Below the pieces are notes generated by a model. It did no database searches and was not told the origin of the DNA. It saw only the letters and a list, made by a program, of their open reading frames with translations. Shown in pieces: positions 54,161 to 64,000 of a stretch of 64,000 nucleotides of DNA. Within the stretch, counting starts at the first letter, position 1. The number at the start of each line of letters is the position of its first letter. The stretch comes from Vibrio fortis (GTDB taxonomy: Bacteria; Pseudomonadota; Gammaproteobacteria; Enterobacterales; Vibrionaceae): positions 62,001 to 126,000 of the forward strand of contig NZ_JFFR01000002.1 in NCBI RefSeq assembly GCF_000695685.1. Direction: 5' to 3'. Position numbers and translations under genes: made by a program.

Positions 54161-56578
54161 ATGGAACCCCAAAATCAACCATCAGAAACACAGAGTGCTT
54201 GGTATACTTTACCCACCCAACGCTCGTTTATAACGCTGTTCGTAGTGTTAGCGGTGATCGCCGTTGCGACGTTCGGTGCCAAAAACCTCTATTTCAGAGG
54301 TGACTACAACATCTTCTTTGAAGGAACCAACAAACAGTTGATGGCGTTTGACGAGATTCAAACCACCTTCGCCAAAACAGACAACCTTTCCATTGTGATC
54401 GCCCCAGACGATGGCAATGTCTTCACTCCAGAGACTCTCACACTGGTTCAAAACCTCACCGTCGATTCATGGCAGATCCCATACTCTAGTCGTGTCGATT
54501 CCATCGCCAACTACCAACATACCGAAGCGTTCGAAGATGACCTCTTGGTAGAAGATCTCCTATATGAAGAGTACGAGCACACGCCAGAGCGAATCGCCAA
54601 AGTAAAACAGATTGCCCTCAACGAGCCACTCCTCAAGAATGCGTTGGTGTCGGCATCTGGCGATGTAACGATTGTTAATGTGACCGTACAACTGCCAGAA
54701 GTGGATAAAACGGCCGAAGTACAAGAAGTTATCGCGGCTATTAATGCCATGATCGACAAGTACCAAGCTCAGTATCCGAATGTTGAATTCCATAAAGCGG
54801 GCATCATCGCCATGAACAACGCCTTTATGACTTCCGCTCAAGAGGACAGCTCAACGCTAGTGCCATTAATGCTGTTAGTGGTGTTGGTGTTCCTTACCTT
54901 TATGCTACGTTCGTTCTTTAGTGTTGTTGCAACCCTTGTGGTGATCATTTCCTCGATTCTCGCGACCATGGGCTTGTCTGGTTGGGCTGGTATGTTCTTA
55001 AGTACCGCAACCGTGAATGTTCCAACATTGGTGTTAACCCTAGCGGTGGCTGACTGTGTACATGTGATTGTGACTATGCGCCAAGCCATGCAGCGTGGAA
55101 TGACCAAAGCCGAAGCAATTCAATACAGTATCAAGCTTAACTTCATCCCAATTCTAATCACGTCGGTGACCACAGCGATTGGTTTCTTGATGATGAATAT
55201 GTCGGATTCTCCAGTATTGCGAGACTTCGGTAACTTGTCTGCACTGGGTGTGATTATCGCGTGCTTGTTATCAGTCTCTCTGCTACCTGCGCTACTAAAC
55301 TTGCTGCCAGTGAAACGCCTTGCGCCAACCACCAATGAGTCTGAAAAAGTCACCTTCATGGACAAGTTGGGCGATTTCGTTGTCAACAATCGCAAAGCCT
55401 TGTTGCCTGTATCTACGTTAGTGATAGTAGTTGCTGCGGCGTTGATTCCACTTAACAAAGTCAATGACGAATCGGTGAAATACTTTGATACCTCAAATGA
55501 ATTTCGCCAAGCCGCTGACTTTATGGAACAGACGATCAGCGGCATGACCAACCTGAGTATCGCGATAAAAACCAACGAGTCTCAAGGCATTGCTGACCCA
55601 GTGTTCTTGCAAGCGATAGGCGACTTCAGTGAGTGGCTACGCGTTCAACCAGAAACTGACCATGTTGCAACACTGTCAGACGTTTATAAGCGTTTGAATA
55701 AGAACATGCATGGTGATGATCCTAGTTATTACCAACTGCCTCTCGACCGTGAACTCGCGGCGCAATACCTGCTTCTTTACGAGATGTCTCTGCCTTATGG
55801 GTTAGACCTAAACAACCAGATCAACGTCGATAAATCCTCGATCAAAATGGTACTCACCGTCGACAACCTCGGCAGTGTGGAGCTAGTGGAACTTGAAGAG
55901 CGTATCTACGCATGGTTCGCAGCCAATGCACCTCAATATGAAGTGGTCGCGTCTAGTCCATCACTGATGTTTGCTCACATCGGCGAAACCAACATGGCGA
56001 GTATGCTTTCTACCTTGCCAATCACGCTAGTGCTTATCTCTGCGCTGATGATCTTCGCTCTGCGTTCGGTTCGCTTGGGTGTAATTAGCCTAGTTCCAAA
56101 CATTGCGCCAGCGATCATTGGTTTTGGTTTATGGGCGCTTATCTCGGGCGAAATTAACCTTGGTTTGTCAGTCGTTGTGACGCTTACCTTGGGTATCGTG
56201 GTTGATGATGCGGTGCACTTCCTAAGTAAATACCAGCGCGCGCGCAAAGAAGGACAGTCGGCTGAACAGGCGGTGCGTTACGCCTTCCACACCGTTGGTC
56301 GTGCATTGTGGATCACCACAGTGGTGCTTGTTGCTGGCTTTAGTGTACTTGCGCTATCTGGCTTCAGACTCAACGCCGACATGGGCTTACTGAGTGCCAT
56401 TGTTATCTTCATCGCACTGGTTGTGGATTTCATCTTACTACCAATCTTGCTGATGATTTTCGACAAAGAAAACCACTACGTGAGCGACGCAAAAAAGCAA
56501 ACCGCTGAGACCCTATCAACCTCAACTGCTGAAAAACATGCAAACCCAACGGCTGAGTTATCCGCTTCGACCAAATAA
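54161..56578 (+). CDS. RND/MMPL-family exporter
   Basis: 805 residues from ATG 54161 (MEPQNQPSETQSAWYTLP), five bases after GGAGG; an ATG at 54149 overlaps that site. Two MMPL halves, each with one helix, a periplasmic loop (about 45-225 and 440-610) and a bundle of five helices. The second bundle has VTLTLGIVVDDAVHFLSKYQRA, the conserved acidic proton-relay segment; the first has LTLAVADCVHVIVTMRQA. The HAE-3/MMPL branch moves lipids or hydrophobic molecules rather than drugs. The two next genes encode a LolA-like periplasmic protein and an outer-membrane barrel, suggesting a full trans-envelope route. Substrate unknown. Confidence 0.9.
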   Translation: MEPQNQPSETQSAWYTLPTQRSFITLFVVLAVIAVATFGAKNLYFRGDYNIFFEGTNKQLMAFDEIQTTFAKTDNLSIVIAPDDGNVFTPETLTLVQNLTVDSWQIPYSSRVDSIANYQHTEAFEDDLLVEDLLYEEYEHTPERIAKVKQIALNEPLLKNALVSASGDVTIVNVTVQLPEVDKTAEVQEVIAAINAMIDKYQAQYPNVEFHKAGIIAMNNAFMTSAQEDSSTLVPLMLLVVLVFLTFMLRSFFSVVATLVVIISSILATMGLSGWAGMFLSTATVNVPTLVLTLAVADCVHVIVTMRQAMQRGMTKAEAIQYSIKLNFIPILITSVTTAIGFLMMNMSDSPVLRDFGNLSALGVIIACLLSVSLLPALLNLLPVKRLAPTTNESEKVTFMDKLGDFVVNNRKALLPVSTLVIVVAAALIPLNKVNDESVKYFDTSNEFRQAADFMEQTISGMTNLSIAIKTNESQGIADPVFLQAIGDFSEWLRVQPETDHVATLSDVYKRLNKNMHGDDPSYYQLPLDRELAAQYLLLYEMSLPYGLDLNNQINVDKSSIKMVLTVDNLGSVELVELEERIYAWFAANAPQYEVVASSPSLMFAHIGETNMASMLSTLPITLVLISALMIFALRSVRLGVISLVPNIAPAIIGFGLWALISGEINLGLSVVVTLTLGIVVDDAVHFLSKYQRARKEGQSAEQAVRYAFHTVGRALWITTVVLVAGFSVLALSGFRLNADMGLLSAIVIFIALVVDFILLPILLMIFDKENHYVSDAKKQTAETLSTSTAEKHANPTAELSASTK

Positions 56579-56621
56579 GGAAATGTTAGCCTGCAGATGC
56601 GGGCTGACCAAGGAGATCATT

Positions 56622-57473
56622 ATGAAAAGCTTTAAACACTCTATTCGTAACAAAACAATGGTTAATAAAACAAAAGCAAAAAAAACACTAATAACGTCAA
56701 TGATAACAATGGGTGCACTAACCATAGGCACATTTGCGGCTTTACCTGCACTGGCTGACCCTGCAAAAGGGCTAGAAATTGCAGAAAAACGCAAAAGCCT
56801 AGATACAGGCTGGGGCGACTCGGTTGCTACTATGGAAATGCTGCTTAAAAACAAACAAGGAGAGAGCAGCACTCGCTTAATGCGTCTTAAATCTTTAGAG
56901 GTTGATAACGATGGCGATAAAGGCTTAACCATCTTCGACCAACCGCGAGATGTAAAAGGGACAGCTTTCCTTAACCATTCGCACATCACCAAGCCAGATG
57001 ACCAATGGTTGTATCTGCCGGCTCTAAAACGTGTGAAACGAATTTCTTCACGTAACAAGTCAGGCCCGTTTATGGGTAGTGAGTTTGCTTACGAAGACTT
57101 GAGTTCGTTCGAGCTAGAAAAGTACACCTTTAACTATGTAGAAGACGCCAAACTCGATGGACTAGACACGTTTGTGTTAGAGCAAGTACCAACCGATAAA
57201 AACTCAGGTTACACCAAGCAGAAGGTGTGGCTCGACCAAGAGCACTACCGCCCAATGAAAGTCGAATTTTACGACCGTAAAGGTGCACTGTTGAAAACCT
57301 TGTCGTTCCAAGATTACAAACAGTACCTAAATCAGTACTGGCGTGCTCACACTATGGCGATGCAGAACCATCAAACGGGTAAAAGCACCGTCCTAACCAC
57401 AACAGATTTGGTGTTCCAGAACGGACTTGAAGAGCGCGACTTCCAGAAAAACACCCTTAAGCGAGCGAAGTAG
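56622..57473 (+). CDS. LolA-like outer-membrane lipoprotein-sorting family protein
   Basis: 283 residues from ATG 56622 (MKSFKHSIRNKTMVNK), with AAGGAG seven bases upstream. A long basic N-region leads to a signal peptide ending PALADP (about residue 47). The mature part has the features of PF17131-type LolA-like proteins: GLEIAEKRKSLDTGWGDS, FLNHSHITKPDDQWLYLPALKRVKRISSRNKSG, FMGSEFAYEDLSSFELEKYTF and ending with ALLKTLSFQDYKQY. The half-open barrel of this fold shuttles lipids. These genes regularly accompany MMPL exporters, so it should carry or receive the exported substrate in the periplasm. Confidence 0.85.
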   Translation: MKSFKHSIRNKTMVNKTKAKKTLITSMITMGALTIGTFAALPALADPAKGLEIAEKRKSLDTGWGDSVATMEMLLKNKQGESSTRLMRLKSLEVDNDGDKGLTIFDQPRDVKGTAFLNHSHITKPDDQWLYLPALKRVKRISSRNKSGPFMGSEFAYEDLSSFELEKYTFNYVEDAKLDGLDTFVLEQVPTDKNSGYTKQKVWLDQEHYRPMKVEFYDRKGALLKTLSFQDYKQYLNQYWRAHTMAMQNHQTGKSTVLTTTDLVFQNGLEERDFQKNTLKRAK

Positions 57474-57482
57474 GGCATTGAT

Positions 57483-58679
57483 ATGAAAAGGAATGTGTTA
57501 CTAGGCTCGCAGTTGGCGGTGACCATCGCAGCGACACTCGGTTTGATGAGTGTCTCTTCGATGTGTCATTCGGTTGAACTGGCAGGGCAAGTTAACGTGG
57601 AGCATCGTCAGTTCTTCAGTGACGGCTTACAAGGACAGAGCAAAGACCAAACCTCTTTGGTGCTGCAACCGGAACTCTATTGGGAGCAGCAAGACGGTAA
57701 TGACAGCTTCACCTTTACCCCGTTTTATCGCTTTGACAGTCAAGACGACGAGCGAACTCACGGTGATATTCGTGAAGCCTTGTACCTTACTTATTGGGAT
57801 GACTATGAGCTGCGTGCCGGTGTCGGCAAAGTGTTCTGGGGTGTGACGGAATCTGCGCACTTGGTGGATGTAGTGAACCAGACCGACGCCATTGAATCGG
57901 TCGACGGTGAAGCTAAGCTTGGCCAACCTATGGTGCACTTCACCTCTGTTAAAGATTGGGGCACCGTGGATGCGATGCTACTGCCGTATTTCAGAGAGCG
58001 TACCTTTGCGGGCGAAGATGGAAGGTTGCGACCAACCATCCCTGTCTCTGATGATGCGCTGTATGAATCCTCGAGAGAAGAAAAACACGTCGATGTTGCG
58101 CTGCGTTATAGCCAAATGTACGGAGATTGGGACGTTGGCTTGAGCTATCTAGCAGGTACCAACCGCGATCCATACTTTCGTTTTGAAGGGAACAAGCTCA
58201 AACCTTATTATGCGCAAATGCAGCATGTTGGTTTAGATGTTCAAGGTATTGTTGGCGACTGGCTTCTCAAGTTAGAAAGCGTTTATCGAGACAGTTTCGA
58301 TAACCACACAGGGCTAGTCACAGGCTTTGAATACACTTGGGTAGGGGCGCTAGATTCGTATTGGGACATCGGTTTTCTTGCAGAATATCTGTATGACAGC
58401 CGAGGCAACAACGCGCAAAACGTGGGGCAAAACGATGTGTTTGTTGGAACGCGATTTGCGCTTAACGATGAAGATGGCACCGAAGTTCTGGTCGGCATGA
58501 CGCAAGACTTAGACAACAGCGATGTTTACAGTGCGCGCCTAGAAGCCTCAGCCCGCATCAATAACCACTTTAAGTGGCGATTGAACGGTTGGTTGTTCGA
58601 GAACGAAACGCCGGAAGACTTGTTGTTCTTTGCTCGCAAAGACGATTTTGTTGAGCTGGCGTTGGAGTATTACTTCTAA
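57483..58679 (+). CDS. Outer-membrane beta-barrel partner of the MMPL system
   Basis: 398 residues. Signal peptide about 1-31 (MSVSSMCHSVELAG). The mature protein is a long barrel (AGQVNVEHRQFFSDGLQGQ, SFTFTPFYRFDSQDDERTHGDIREALYLTYWDDYELRAGVGKVFWGVTES) ending in Phe (LALEYYF). GKVFWGVTES with VDVVNQTDA is a recurring feature of barrel proteins encoded beside LolA-like/MMPL genes. Nine bases separate it from the LolA-like gene. It likely forms the outer-membrane exit or acceptor. A terminator follows. Confidence 0.82.
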   Translation: MKRNVLLGSQLAVTIAATLGLMSVSSMCHSVELAGQVNVEHRQFFSDGLQGQSKDQTSLVLQPELYWEQQDGNDSFTFTPFYRFDSQDDERTHGDIREALYLTYWDDYELRAGVGKVFWGVTESAHLVDVVNQTDAIESVDGEAKLGQPMVHFTSVKDWGTVDAMLLPYFRERTFAGEDGRLRPTIPVSDDALYESSREEKHVDVALRYSQMYGDWDVGLSYLAGTNRDPYFRFEGNKLKPYYAQMQHVGLDVQGIVGDWLLKLESVYRDSFDNHTGLVTGFEYTWVGALDSYWDIGFLAEYLYDSRGNNAQNVGQNDVFVGTRFALNDEDGTEVLVGMTQDLDNSDVYSARLEASARINNHFKWRLNGWLFENETPEDLLFFARKDDFVELALEYYF

Positions 58680-58688
58680 TGTTGGCTA

Positions 58689-58725
58689 ATTGAGGCGTTC
58701 TTGTTGAACAAAACGCCTCAATTTT
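58689..58725 (+). terminator. Terminator of the MMPL operon
   Basis: ATTGAGGCGTT pairs with AACGCCTCAAT around a loop of 12 bases, then TTT. Confidence 0.82.
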
Positions 58726-58881
58726 AGTTAGGAGTGCGGTTTATAACGATCAAGGTCGTCTTTTTATAAAATCGGCGAGAAATCAAATAGCCCTAAAGGT
58801 AAGGTGGTTATGTTAATTGACCACCTATAATGATCGGATATGCATTTAAATTATGCTGGCGGCATTGGCCCTAAGGGACTT

Positions 58882-59991
58882 ATGAATTCATTTAATTGGG
58901 ATAAAAATTTTGAAACAGGTATTGATGCTGTAGACGAACAACATCAATACCTTGTTGGCTTTATCAACCACTACGGCAACCTGTTATCGGAGAATACTAT
59001 TTCTATCGGTGACATTAACGTTGCTCTGCTCGATCTTACACGCTATGCCGAATTCCACTTTAAGGAGGAAGAGTGTTTGATGAGAGAGCGTGGTGTGCAT
59101 GAACAACACATCGAAGAGCACATCAAAGTGCATCGTGTGTTTATGCAAGACATCTACAGCATGCAGGCTTTTATTTTAGAAGAAGATCAATCATCGGCAC
59201 GGCAGCTACTTGATTTTCTGATCCATTGGCTTGCTTATCATATCCTTGGCATCGACCAAAACATGGCGCGACAAATGGCAGCGATTGCAGAGGGCGCCAC
59301 ACCTCTACAAGCCTTTGAAGCAGAAGAGAAGCAGCAAGATTCTTCGACCATTCCCTTATTAGCAGCACTTAAAGGTCTGTTTGAGCAGGTTTCTGAGCGC
59401 AATAAACAGTTGTTACGCTTCAATCAGTTACTTGAAGATAAAGTCGAGGAGCGCACTGCCGAATTAAAACGAGCAAATAAGAAACTTGAAGAGCTGTCGT
59501 TAACAGACTCGCTTACCAAATTACCTAATCGTCGCTGTGCGTTTAAACAGCTCGCAGTACATTGGCAAGAATCCCAAGAGCTTGGCCTGCCTTTGGTTTG
59601 CATTATGATCGATGCTGACCACTTCAAAAGCATAAATGATACCTGTGGCCATGATGCTGGTGACTTGGTATTGCAAACCCTCGCACGTGAGTTAAAAAAC
59701 ACCTTCCGTAATGACGATATTGTATGTCGGCTAGGTGGCGATGAGTTCTTGGTTATTTGCCCGGATACCGACCTGAAAGGGGGAATGTACATCGCGGAAA
59801 CGGCTCGTCATAAAGTGTCTGAATTGAAGGTTGAAACCGGTCATCAAGTTTGGGTTGGCAGTATTAGTGTCGGTGTGGCAGAAATAACCCCAGAATTTGA
59901 ATCGATGAGTGAGTTGATCAAAGCCGCCGATGAATCTGTGTACCTAGCGAAAGATGCGGGGAAAAACAGCGTTTGTTCGATTCAGATTTAG
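58882..59991 (+). CDS. Bacteriohemerythrin diguanylate cyclase (Bhr-DGC)
   Basis: 369 residues from ATG 58882 (MNSFNWDKNFETGID), six bases after TAAGGGA; a longer frame to 58840 lacks support. The hemerythrin domain (about 1-135) shows the diiron ligands His21, His59 with Glu63, His76, His80, His120 and Asp125. A coiled coil (LEDKVEERTAELKRANKKLEEL) links to a GGDEF domain with intact RLGGDEF and RNDD as RxxD inhibitory site. V. cholerae has such a protein (VC1216), in which the redox state of the diiron site sets c-di-GMP synthesis, and it lies close to pheST there as here. Predicted oxygen or redox sensor. Confidence 0.93.
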   Translation: MNSFNWDKNFETGIDAVDEQHQYLVGFINHYGNLLSENTISIGDINVALLDLTRYAEFHFKEEECLMRERGVHEQHIEEHIKVHRVFMQDIYSMQAFILEEDQSSARQLLDFLIHWLAYHILGIDQNMARQMAAIAEGATPLQAFEAEEKQQDSSTIPLLAALKGLFEQVSERNKQLLRFNQLLEDKVEERTAELKRANKKLEELSLTDSLTKLPNRRCAFKQLAVHWQESQELGLPLVCIMIDADHFKSINDTCGHDAGDLVLQTLARELKNTFRNDDIVCRLGGDEFLVICPDTDLKGGMYIAETARHKVSELKVETGHQVWVGSISVGVAEITPEFESMSELIKAADESVYLAKDAGKNSVCSIQI

Positions 59992-60220
59992 GCCTGATTT
60001 TGTTCCAGTTCTGGAATACCGTTTGCTCATTCTCTTGGGTGTAACTTAGTTGTAATCTCGGGTGAAACTCACCTCTAAATCAAGGAGTGGTACCTGTAAT
60101 TGTGCCACTTCTTCATCCTCCTCACTTATATCTCGTGAAAGTTGCCGTGTTTTTAGTCAATAACTTGTTCTTTTGGCAATTCAATTTGGCATTAGTAGCT
60201 GGTTTGATTACTATGTGTAG

Positions 60221-61261
<1,041 letters not shown>

Positions 61262-61279
61262 TCCGGGGCAGTCAAAACT

Positions 61280-63667
61280 ATGAAATTCAGTGAATCTTGG
61301 CTACGCGAGTGGGTTAAACCTGCAATTAACAGTGAAGAGCTAGCTCACCAAATCACTATGGCTGGTTTGGAAGTTGACGATGTAGAACCTGTTGCTGGTG
61401 AATTCACCGGCGTTAAAGTAGGTAAAGTGGTTGAGTGCGGTCAGCACCCAGACGCAGACAAACTACAAGTTACAAAAATTGATATCGGCGAAGAAGAGCT
61501 TTTAGACATCGTTTGTGGTGCATCTAACTGTCGTCTTGGCCTAACTGTAGCAGTAGCAACAGTTGGCGCAGTACTTCCTGGTAACTTCAAAATCAAGAAA
61601 GCAAAACTACGTGGCGTTCCATCGCACGGCATGCTTTGTTCTTTCTCTGAGCTAGGTATCGACGTAGAGTCAGACGGCATCCTTGAGCTACCAGAAGGTA
61701 CAACTCTAGGTATGGACGTTCGTGAACTTCTAGACCTAGAAGACGTAGCGATCGACGTAGACCTAACAGCTAACCGCGCTGACTGTTTCAGCATCCGTGG
61801 TCTTGCTCGTGAAGTTGGCGTACTAAACCGCGCAGACGTTACAGAGCCAGCAGTTGAAGCTGTTGCAACAAGCATTGAAGACACAGTATCTGTTGAAATC
61901 AAAGCAACTGATGCTTGTCCACGTTACCTTGGCCGTGTGGTTAAGAACGTAAACGTGAAAGCGGAAACACCAATCTGGATGCAAGAAAAACTGCGTCGTT
62001 GTGGTATCCGTTCAATCGACCCAGTTGTAGACATCACAAACTACGTGATGCTAGAGCAAGGCCAACCAATGCACGCATTCGATCTGGCTAAGATCGAAGG
62101 TGGCATCGTGGTTCGTCTAGCAGAGCAGGGCGAAAAACTAACACTTCTAGATGGCAACGAAGCTGAACTAAACAGCAACACGCTTGTTATCGCTGACCAC
62201 AACAAAGCACTAGCAATCGCTGGTATCTTTGGTGGTGAAGAGTCTGGTGTAACAACTGAAACGACAGACGTACTTCTAGAAGCAGCATTCTTCGCACCGG
62301 ATCACATCCGTGGTCGCGCACGTGCTTACGGCCTACACACAGATTCTTCTCTACGTTTCGAGCGTGGTGTTGATTCAACACTACAAGCAGCAGCAATGGA
62401 GCGTGCAACACAGCTTCTAGTTGATATCTGTGGTGGTGAAGTTGCGCCAGTAAACGGCAGCGAATCTGAAGCTGATCTACCAAAAGCAAACGTAGTATCT
62501 CTACGTCGCGTTAAGCTAGACAGCCTACTAGGTCACGAAATCCCATCTGAAGACGTGGTAGAAATCCTAACTCGTCTAGGTTGTGAAGTTGAGACGACTG
62601 AAGCTGGTTGGACGGCAACGTCTCCATCTTGGCGTTTCGATATCGCAATCGAGCAAGACCTAATTGAAGAAGTAGGTCGCATCTACGGTTACGATAACAT
62701 TCCAAACCAAGCGCCTAAAGCGGCACTTAAAATGAACGACCACAAAGAAGCTGACCAACCGCTTAAGCGCGTTCGTGATCTTCTTGTTGACCGTGGCTAC
62801 CACGAAGCAATCACATACAGCTTCGTTGAGCCAGAGCAGCAAAAACTGATCGTTCCAGATGTTGAGCCGCTAATCCTGCCATTCCCAATCTCTGCGGACA
62901 TGTCAGCAATGCGTCTTGGCCTAATCCAAGGTCTTCTAAACACGGTTGTTCACAACCAGAAGCGTCAACAGCCACGCGTTCGTCTATTCGAATCTGGCCT
63001 ACGTTTCATCCCAGAAGCATCAGCTGAAAACGGCATGCGTCAAGAAATGATGCTAGCGGGCGTTATCTCTGGTACTCGTGGTGAAGAGCACTGGGACGTT
63101 GCAACTAACACTGTTGACTTCTTCGACCTAAAAGGCGACCTAGAAGCAGTTCTAGAGCTAACAGCGAACGAGAAGGCTTACAGCTTCAAAGCAGCTAAGC
63201 ACCCAGCACTTCACCCAGGTCAAACTGCGGCTATCGTGGTAGACGGTAAAGAAGTGGGTATCATTGGTACTGTTCACCCAGAACTAGAGCGTAAGTTTGG
63301 TCTTAACGGCCGTACTATCGTATTCGAAATCGAATGGGCAGCTATCAACACTCGCGTGCTTCCAGAAGCAGTAGCAGTATCTAAGTTCCCTGCAAACCGT
63401 CGTGATATCGCGGTTGTTGTTGACGAAGCAGTAGCTTCTGGCGACATCGTAGAAGCGTGTATCGCAGCTGGTGGCGAATTCCTAACAGACGCTAAACTGT
63501 TCGACGTTTACGTAGGTAAGGGCGTAGAAGAAGGCAAGAAGAGCCTAGCTATCGCACTGACTCTACAGTCTGTAGAGCGCACACTAGAAGATGCAGACAT
63601 CGCTGGTTCAGTAGATGCTATCGTAGCTTCAATCTCAGAGAAATTCGGCGCAGCACTTCGCGACTAA
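61280..63667 (+). CDS. pheT: Phenylalanyl-tRNA synthetase beta chain
   Basis: 795 residues, equal to E. coli PheT. It has the N-terminal tRNA-binding (EMAP-like) domain ([22 protein letters not shown]), B3/B4 editing region, B5, the inactive synthetase core and a C-terminal FDX-ACB anticodon-binding domain ([17 protein letters not shown]). Translationally linked to pheS. A strong terminator 24 bases on ends the operon, so ihfA does not directly follow as it does in E. coli. Confidence 0.97.
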   Translation: MKFSESWLREWVKPAINSEELAHQITMAGLEVDDVEPVAGEFTGVKVGKVVECGQHPDADKLQVTKIDIGEEELLDIVCGASNCRLGLTVAVATVGAVLPGNFKIKKAKLRGVPSHGMLCSFSELGIDVESDGILELPEGTTLGMDVRELLDLEDVAIDVDLTANRADCFSIRGLAREVGVLNRADVTEPAVEAVATSIEDTVSVEIKATDACPRYLGRVVKNVNVKAETPIWMQEKLRRCGIRSIDPVVDITNYVMLEQGQPMHAFDLAKIEGGIVVRLAEQGEKLTLLDGNEAELNSNTLVIADHNKALAIAGIFGGEESGVTTETTDVLLEAAFFAPDHIRGRARAYGLHTDSSLRFERGVDSTLQAAAMERATQLLVDICGGEVAPVNGSESEADLPKANVVSLRRVKLDSLLGHEIPSEDVVEILTRLGCEVETTEAGWTATSPSWRFDIAIEQDLIEEVGRIYGYDNIPNQAPKAALKMNDHKEADQPLKRVRDLLVDRGYHEAITYSFVEPEQQKLIVPDVEPLILPFPISADMSAMRLGLIQGLLNTVVHNQKRQQPRVRLFESGLRFIPEASAENGMRQEMMLAGVISGTRGEEHWDVATNTVDFFDLKGDLEAVLELTANEKAYSFKAAKHPALHPGQTAAIVVDGKEVGIIGTVHPELERKFGLNGRTIVFEIEWAAINTRVLPEAVAVSKFPANRRDIAVVVDEAVASGDIVEACIAAGGEFLTDAKLFDVYVGKGVEEGKKSLAIALTLQSVERTLEDADIAGSVDAIVASISEKFGAALRD

Positions 63668-63690
63668 CCTCTTCTGATAGATAGAAAACC

Positions 63691-63720
63691 AAAGGCCTCG
63701 CATTGCGAGGCCTTTTTGTT
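63691..63720. terminator. Terminator after pheT
   Basis: AAAGGCCTCGC pairs with GCGAGGCCTTT around ATT, followed by TTGTT; the A-rich left side suggests use by the leftward gene as well. Confidence 0.88.
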
Positions 63721-63742
63721 CGAATGTGGTTTTTCAAGTAAG

Positions 63743-64000
63743 CTAACTTACAGCTTTATTTGGAGCAATAATATAAGATGAAACTTCTTTACAAATATGG
63801 TCCCATTCAGTTTTCATATAAGCATCTATATCTTGATAGTCGAAGTTGTTATCAGCTAAGTAAGCAACTGTCGATTTTAATAGATCAGTTCCAAGTCCAT
63901 CGGCTAAAAAACATGTGCACTTCTTCATACTCGTACATGGCGTGGTGTTATTACAAGTTTTAATAATCCCTGATTCAACAAAAGAATCGTACCAAAACTG
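63743..64000 (-). CDS. Small cysteine-containing protein, N-terminus beyond the window
   Basis: The minus-strand frame ends at 63743 and stays open to base 64000, so at least 86 residues are present and the start is missing. The visible part begins QFWYDSFVESGII and has four cysteines in a short span (TCNNTTPC, KKCTCFLADGL), then an amphipathic helix region (DLLKSTVAYLADNNFDYQDI). The cysteine spacing suggests disulfides or metal binding; a signal peptide would lie outside. A shorter version from Met 63928 is possible. Not recognised. Confidence 0.6.
   Translation of the reverse strand, partial: QFWYDSFVESGIIKTCNNTTPCTSMKKCTCFLADGLGTDLLKSTVAYLADNNFDYQDIDAYMKTEWDHICKEVSSYIIAPNKAVS

Overview
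The window looks like a chromosomal segment of a marine gamma-proteobacterium of the genus Vibrio. The Splendidus/Harveyi side of the genus is my inference from protein style and gene content (H-NOX with a hybrid kinase, YcjX/YcjF-TyrR-RimJ, DUF2947, a bacteriohemerythrin diguanylate cyclase just before pheST). No rRNA, tRNA, CRISPR array, insertion sequence or prophage was seen. Both ends cut a gene: a NudL-type Nudix hydrolase on the left and a small Cys-containing protein on the right.

Layout. 1-12 kb is mostly core: nudL (partial), an H-NOX/hybrid histidine kinase pair, pabB, class I fumarase, ycjX-ycjF, tyrR-rimJ and a DUF2947 gene. 12-22 kb holds two diguanylate cyclases (GAF-GGDEF and CHASE-GGDEF), a three-gene set of two divergent Hsp70 proteins and a membrane-anchored coiled-coil DUF2760 protein, and a DEDDh exonuclease. 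22-31.5 kb is accessory envelope and sensory material: a LruC-domain protein with a lipoprotein, two exported dimeric alpha+beta-barrel-like proteins, a ToxR-like membrane regulator with a small membrane partner, a TerB-like protein, a PhoD-like phosphatase and a double-length MipA/OmpV outer-membrane protein.

31.9-45.6 kb is one co-directional ten-gene locus that reads as a beta-1,2-glucan utilisation system: exported GH144/glycoamylase-like endoglucanase, KdgM-like porin, ABC ATPase, GH94 1,2-beta-oligoglucan phosphorylase, LacI regulator, solute-binding protein, two permeases, an unknown membrane-anchored protein and a GH3 beta-glucosidase. Proposed flow: outer cleavage, porin entry, ABC import, cytosolic phosphorolysis to glucose 1-phosphate plus sophorose, then hydrolysis to glucose.

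45.7-53 kb carries azoR, hrpA, a small outer-membrane barrel and two overlapping genes resembling DnaT/phage O and phage P replication proteins. 53-58.7 kb is a TetR-controlled trans-envelope system (MMPL/RND transporter, LolA-like protein, outer-membrane barrel) with four copies of a TGACGA-N-TCGTCA palindrome placed as operators. 58.8-63.7 kb holds a hemerythrin-GGDEF sensor and pheS-pheT.

The most interesting points are a near-consensus sigma-32 promoter in front of the DUF2760/Hsp70 operon, the complete beta-1,2-glucan locus with one unexplained component, the four-site TetR regulon, the 140-nt gene overlap in the O/P-like pair, and the ToxR-like/partner module. Most start codons were re-chosen from ribosome binding sites, so several genes begin downstream of the longest open frame.
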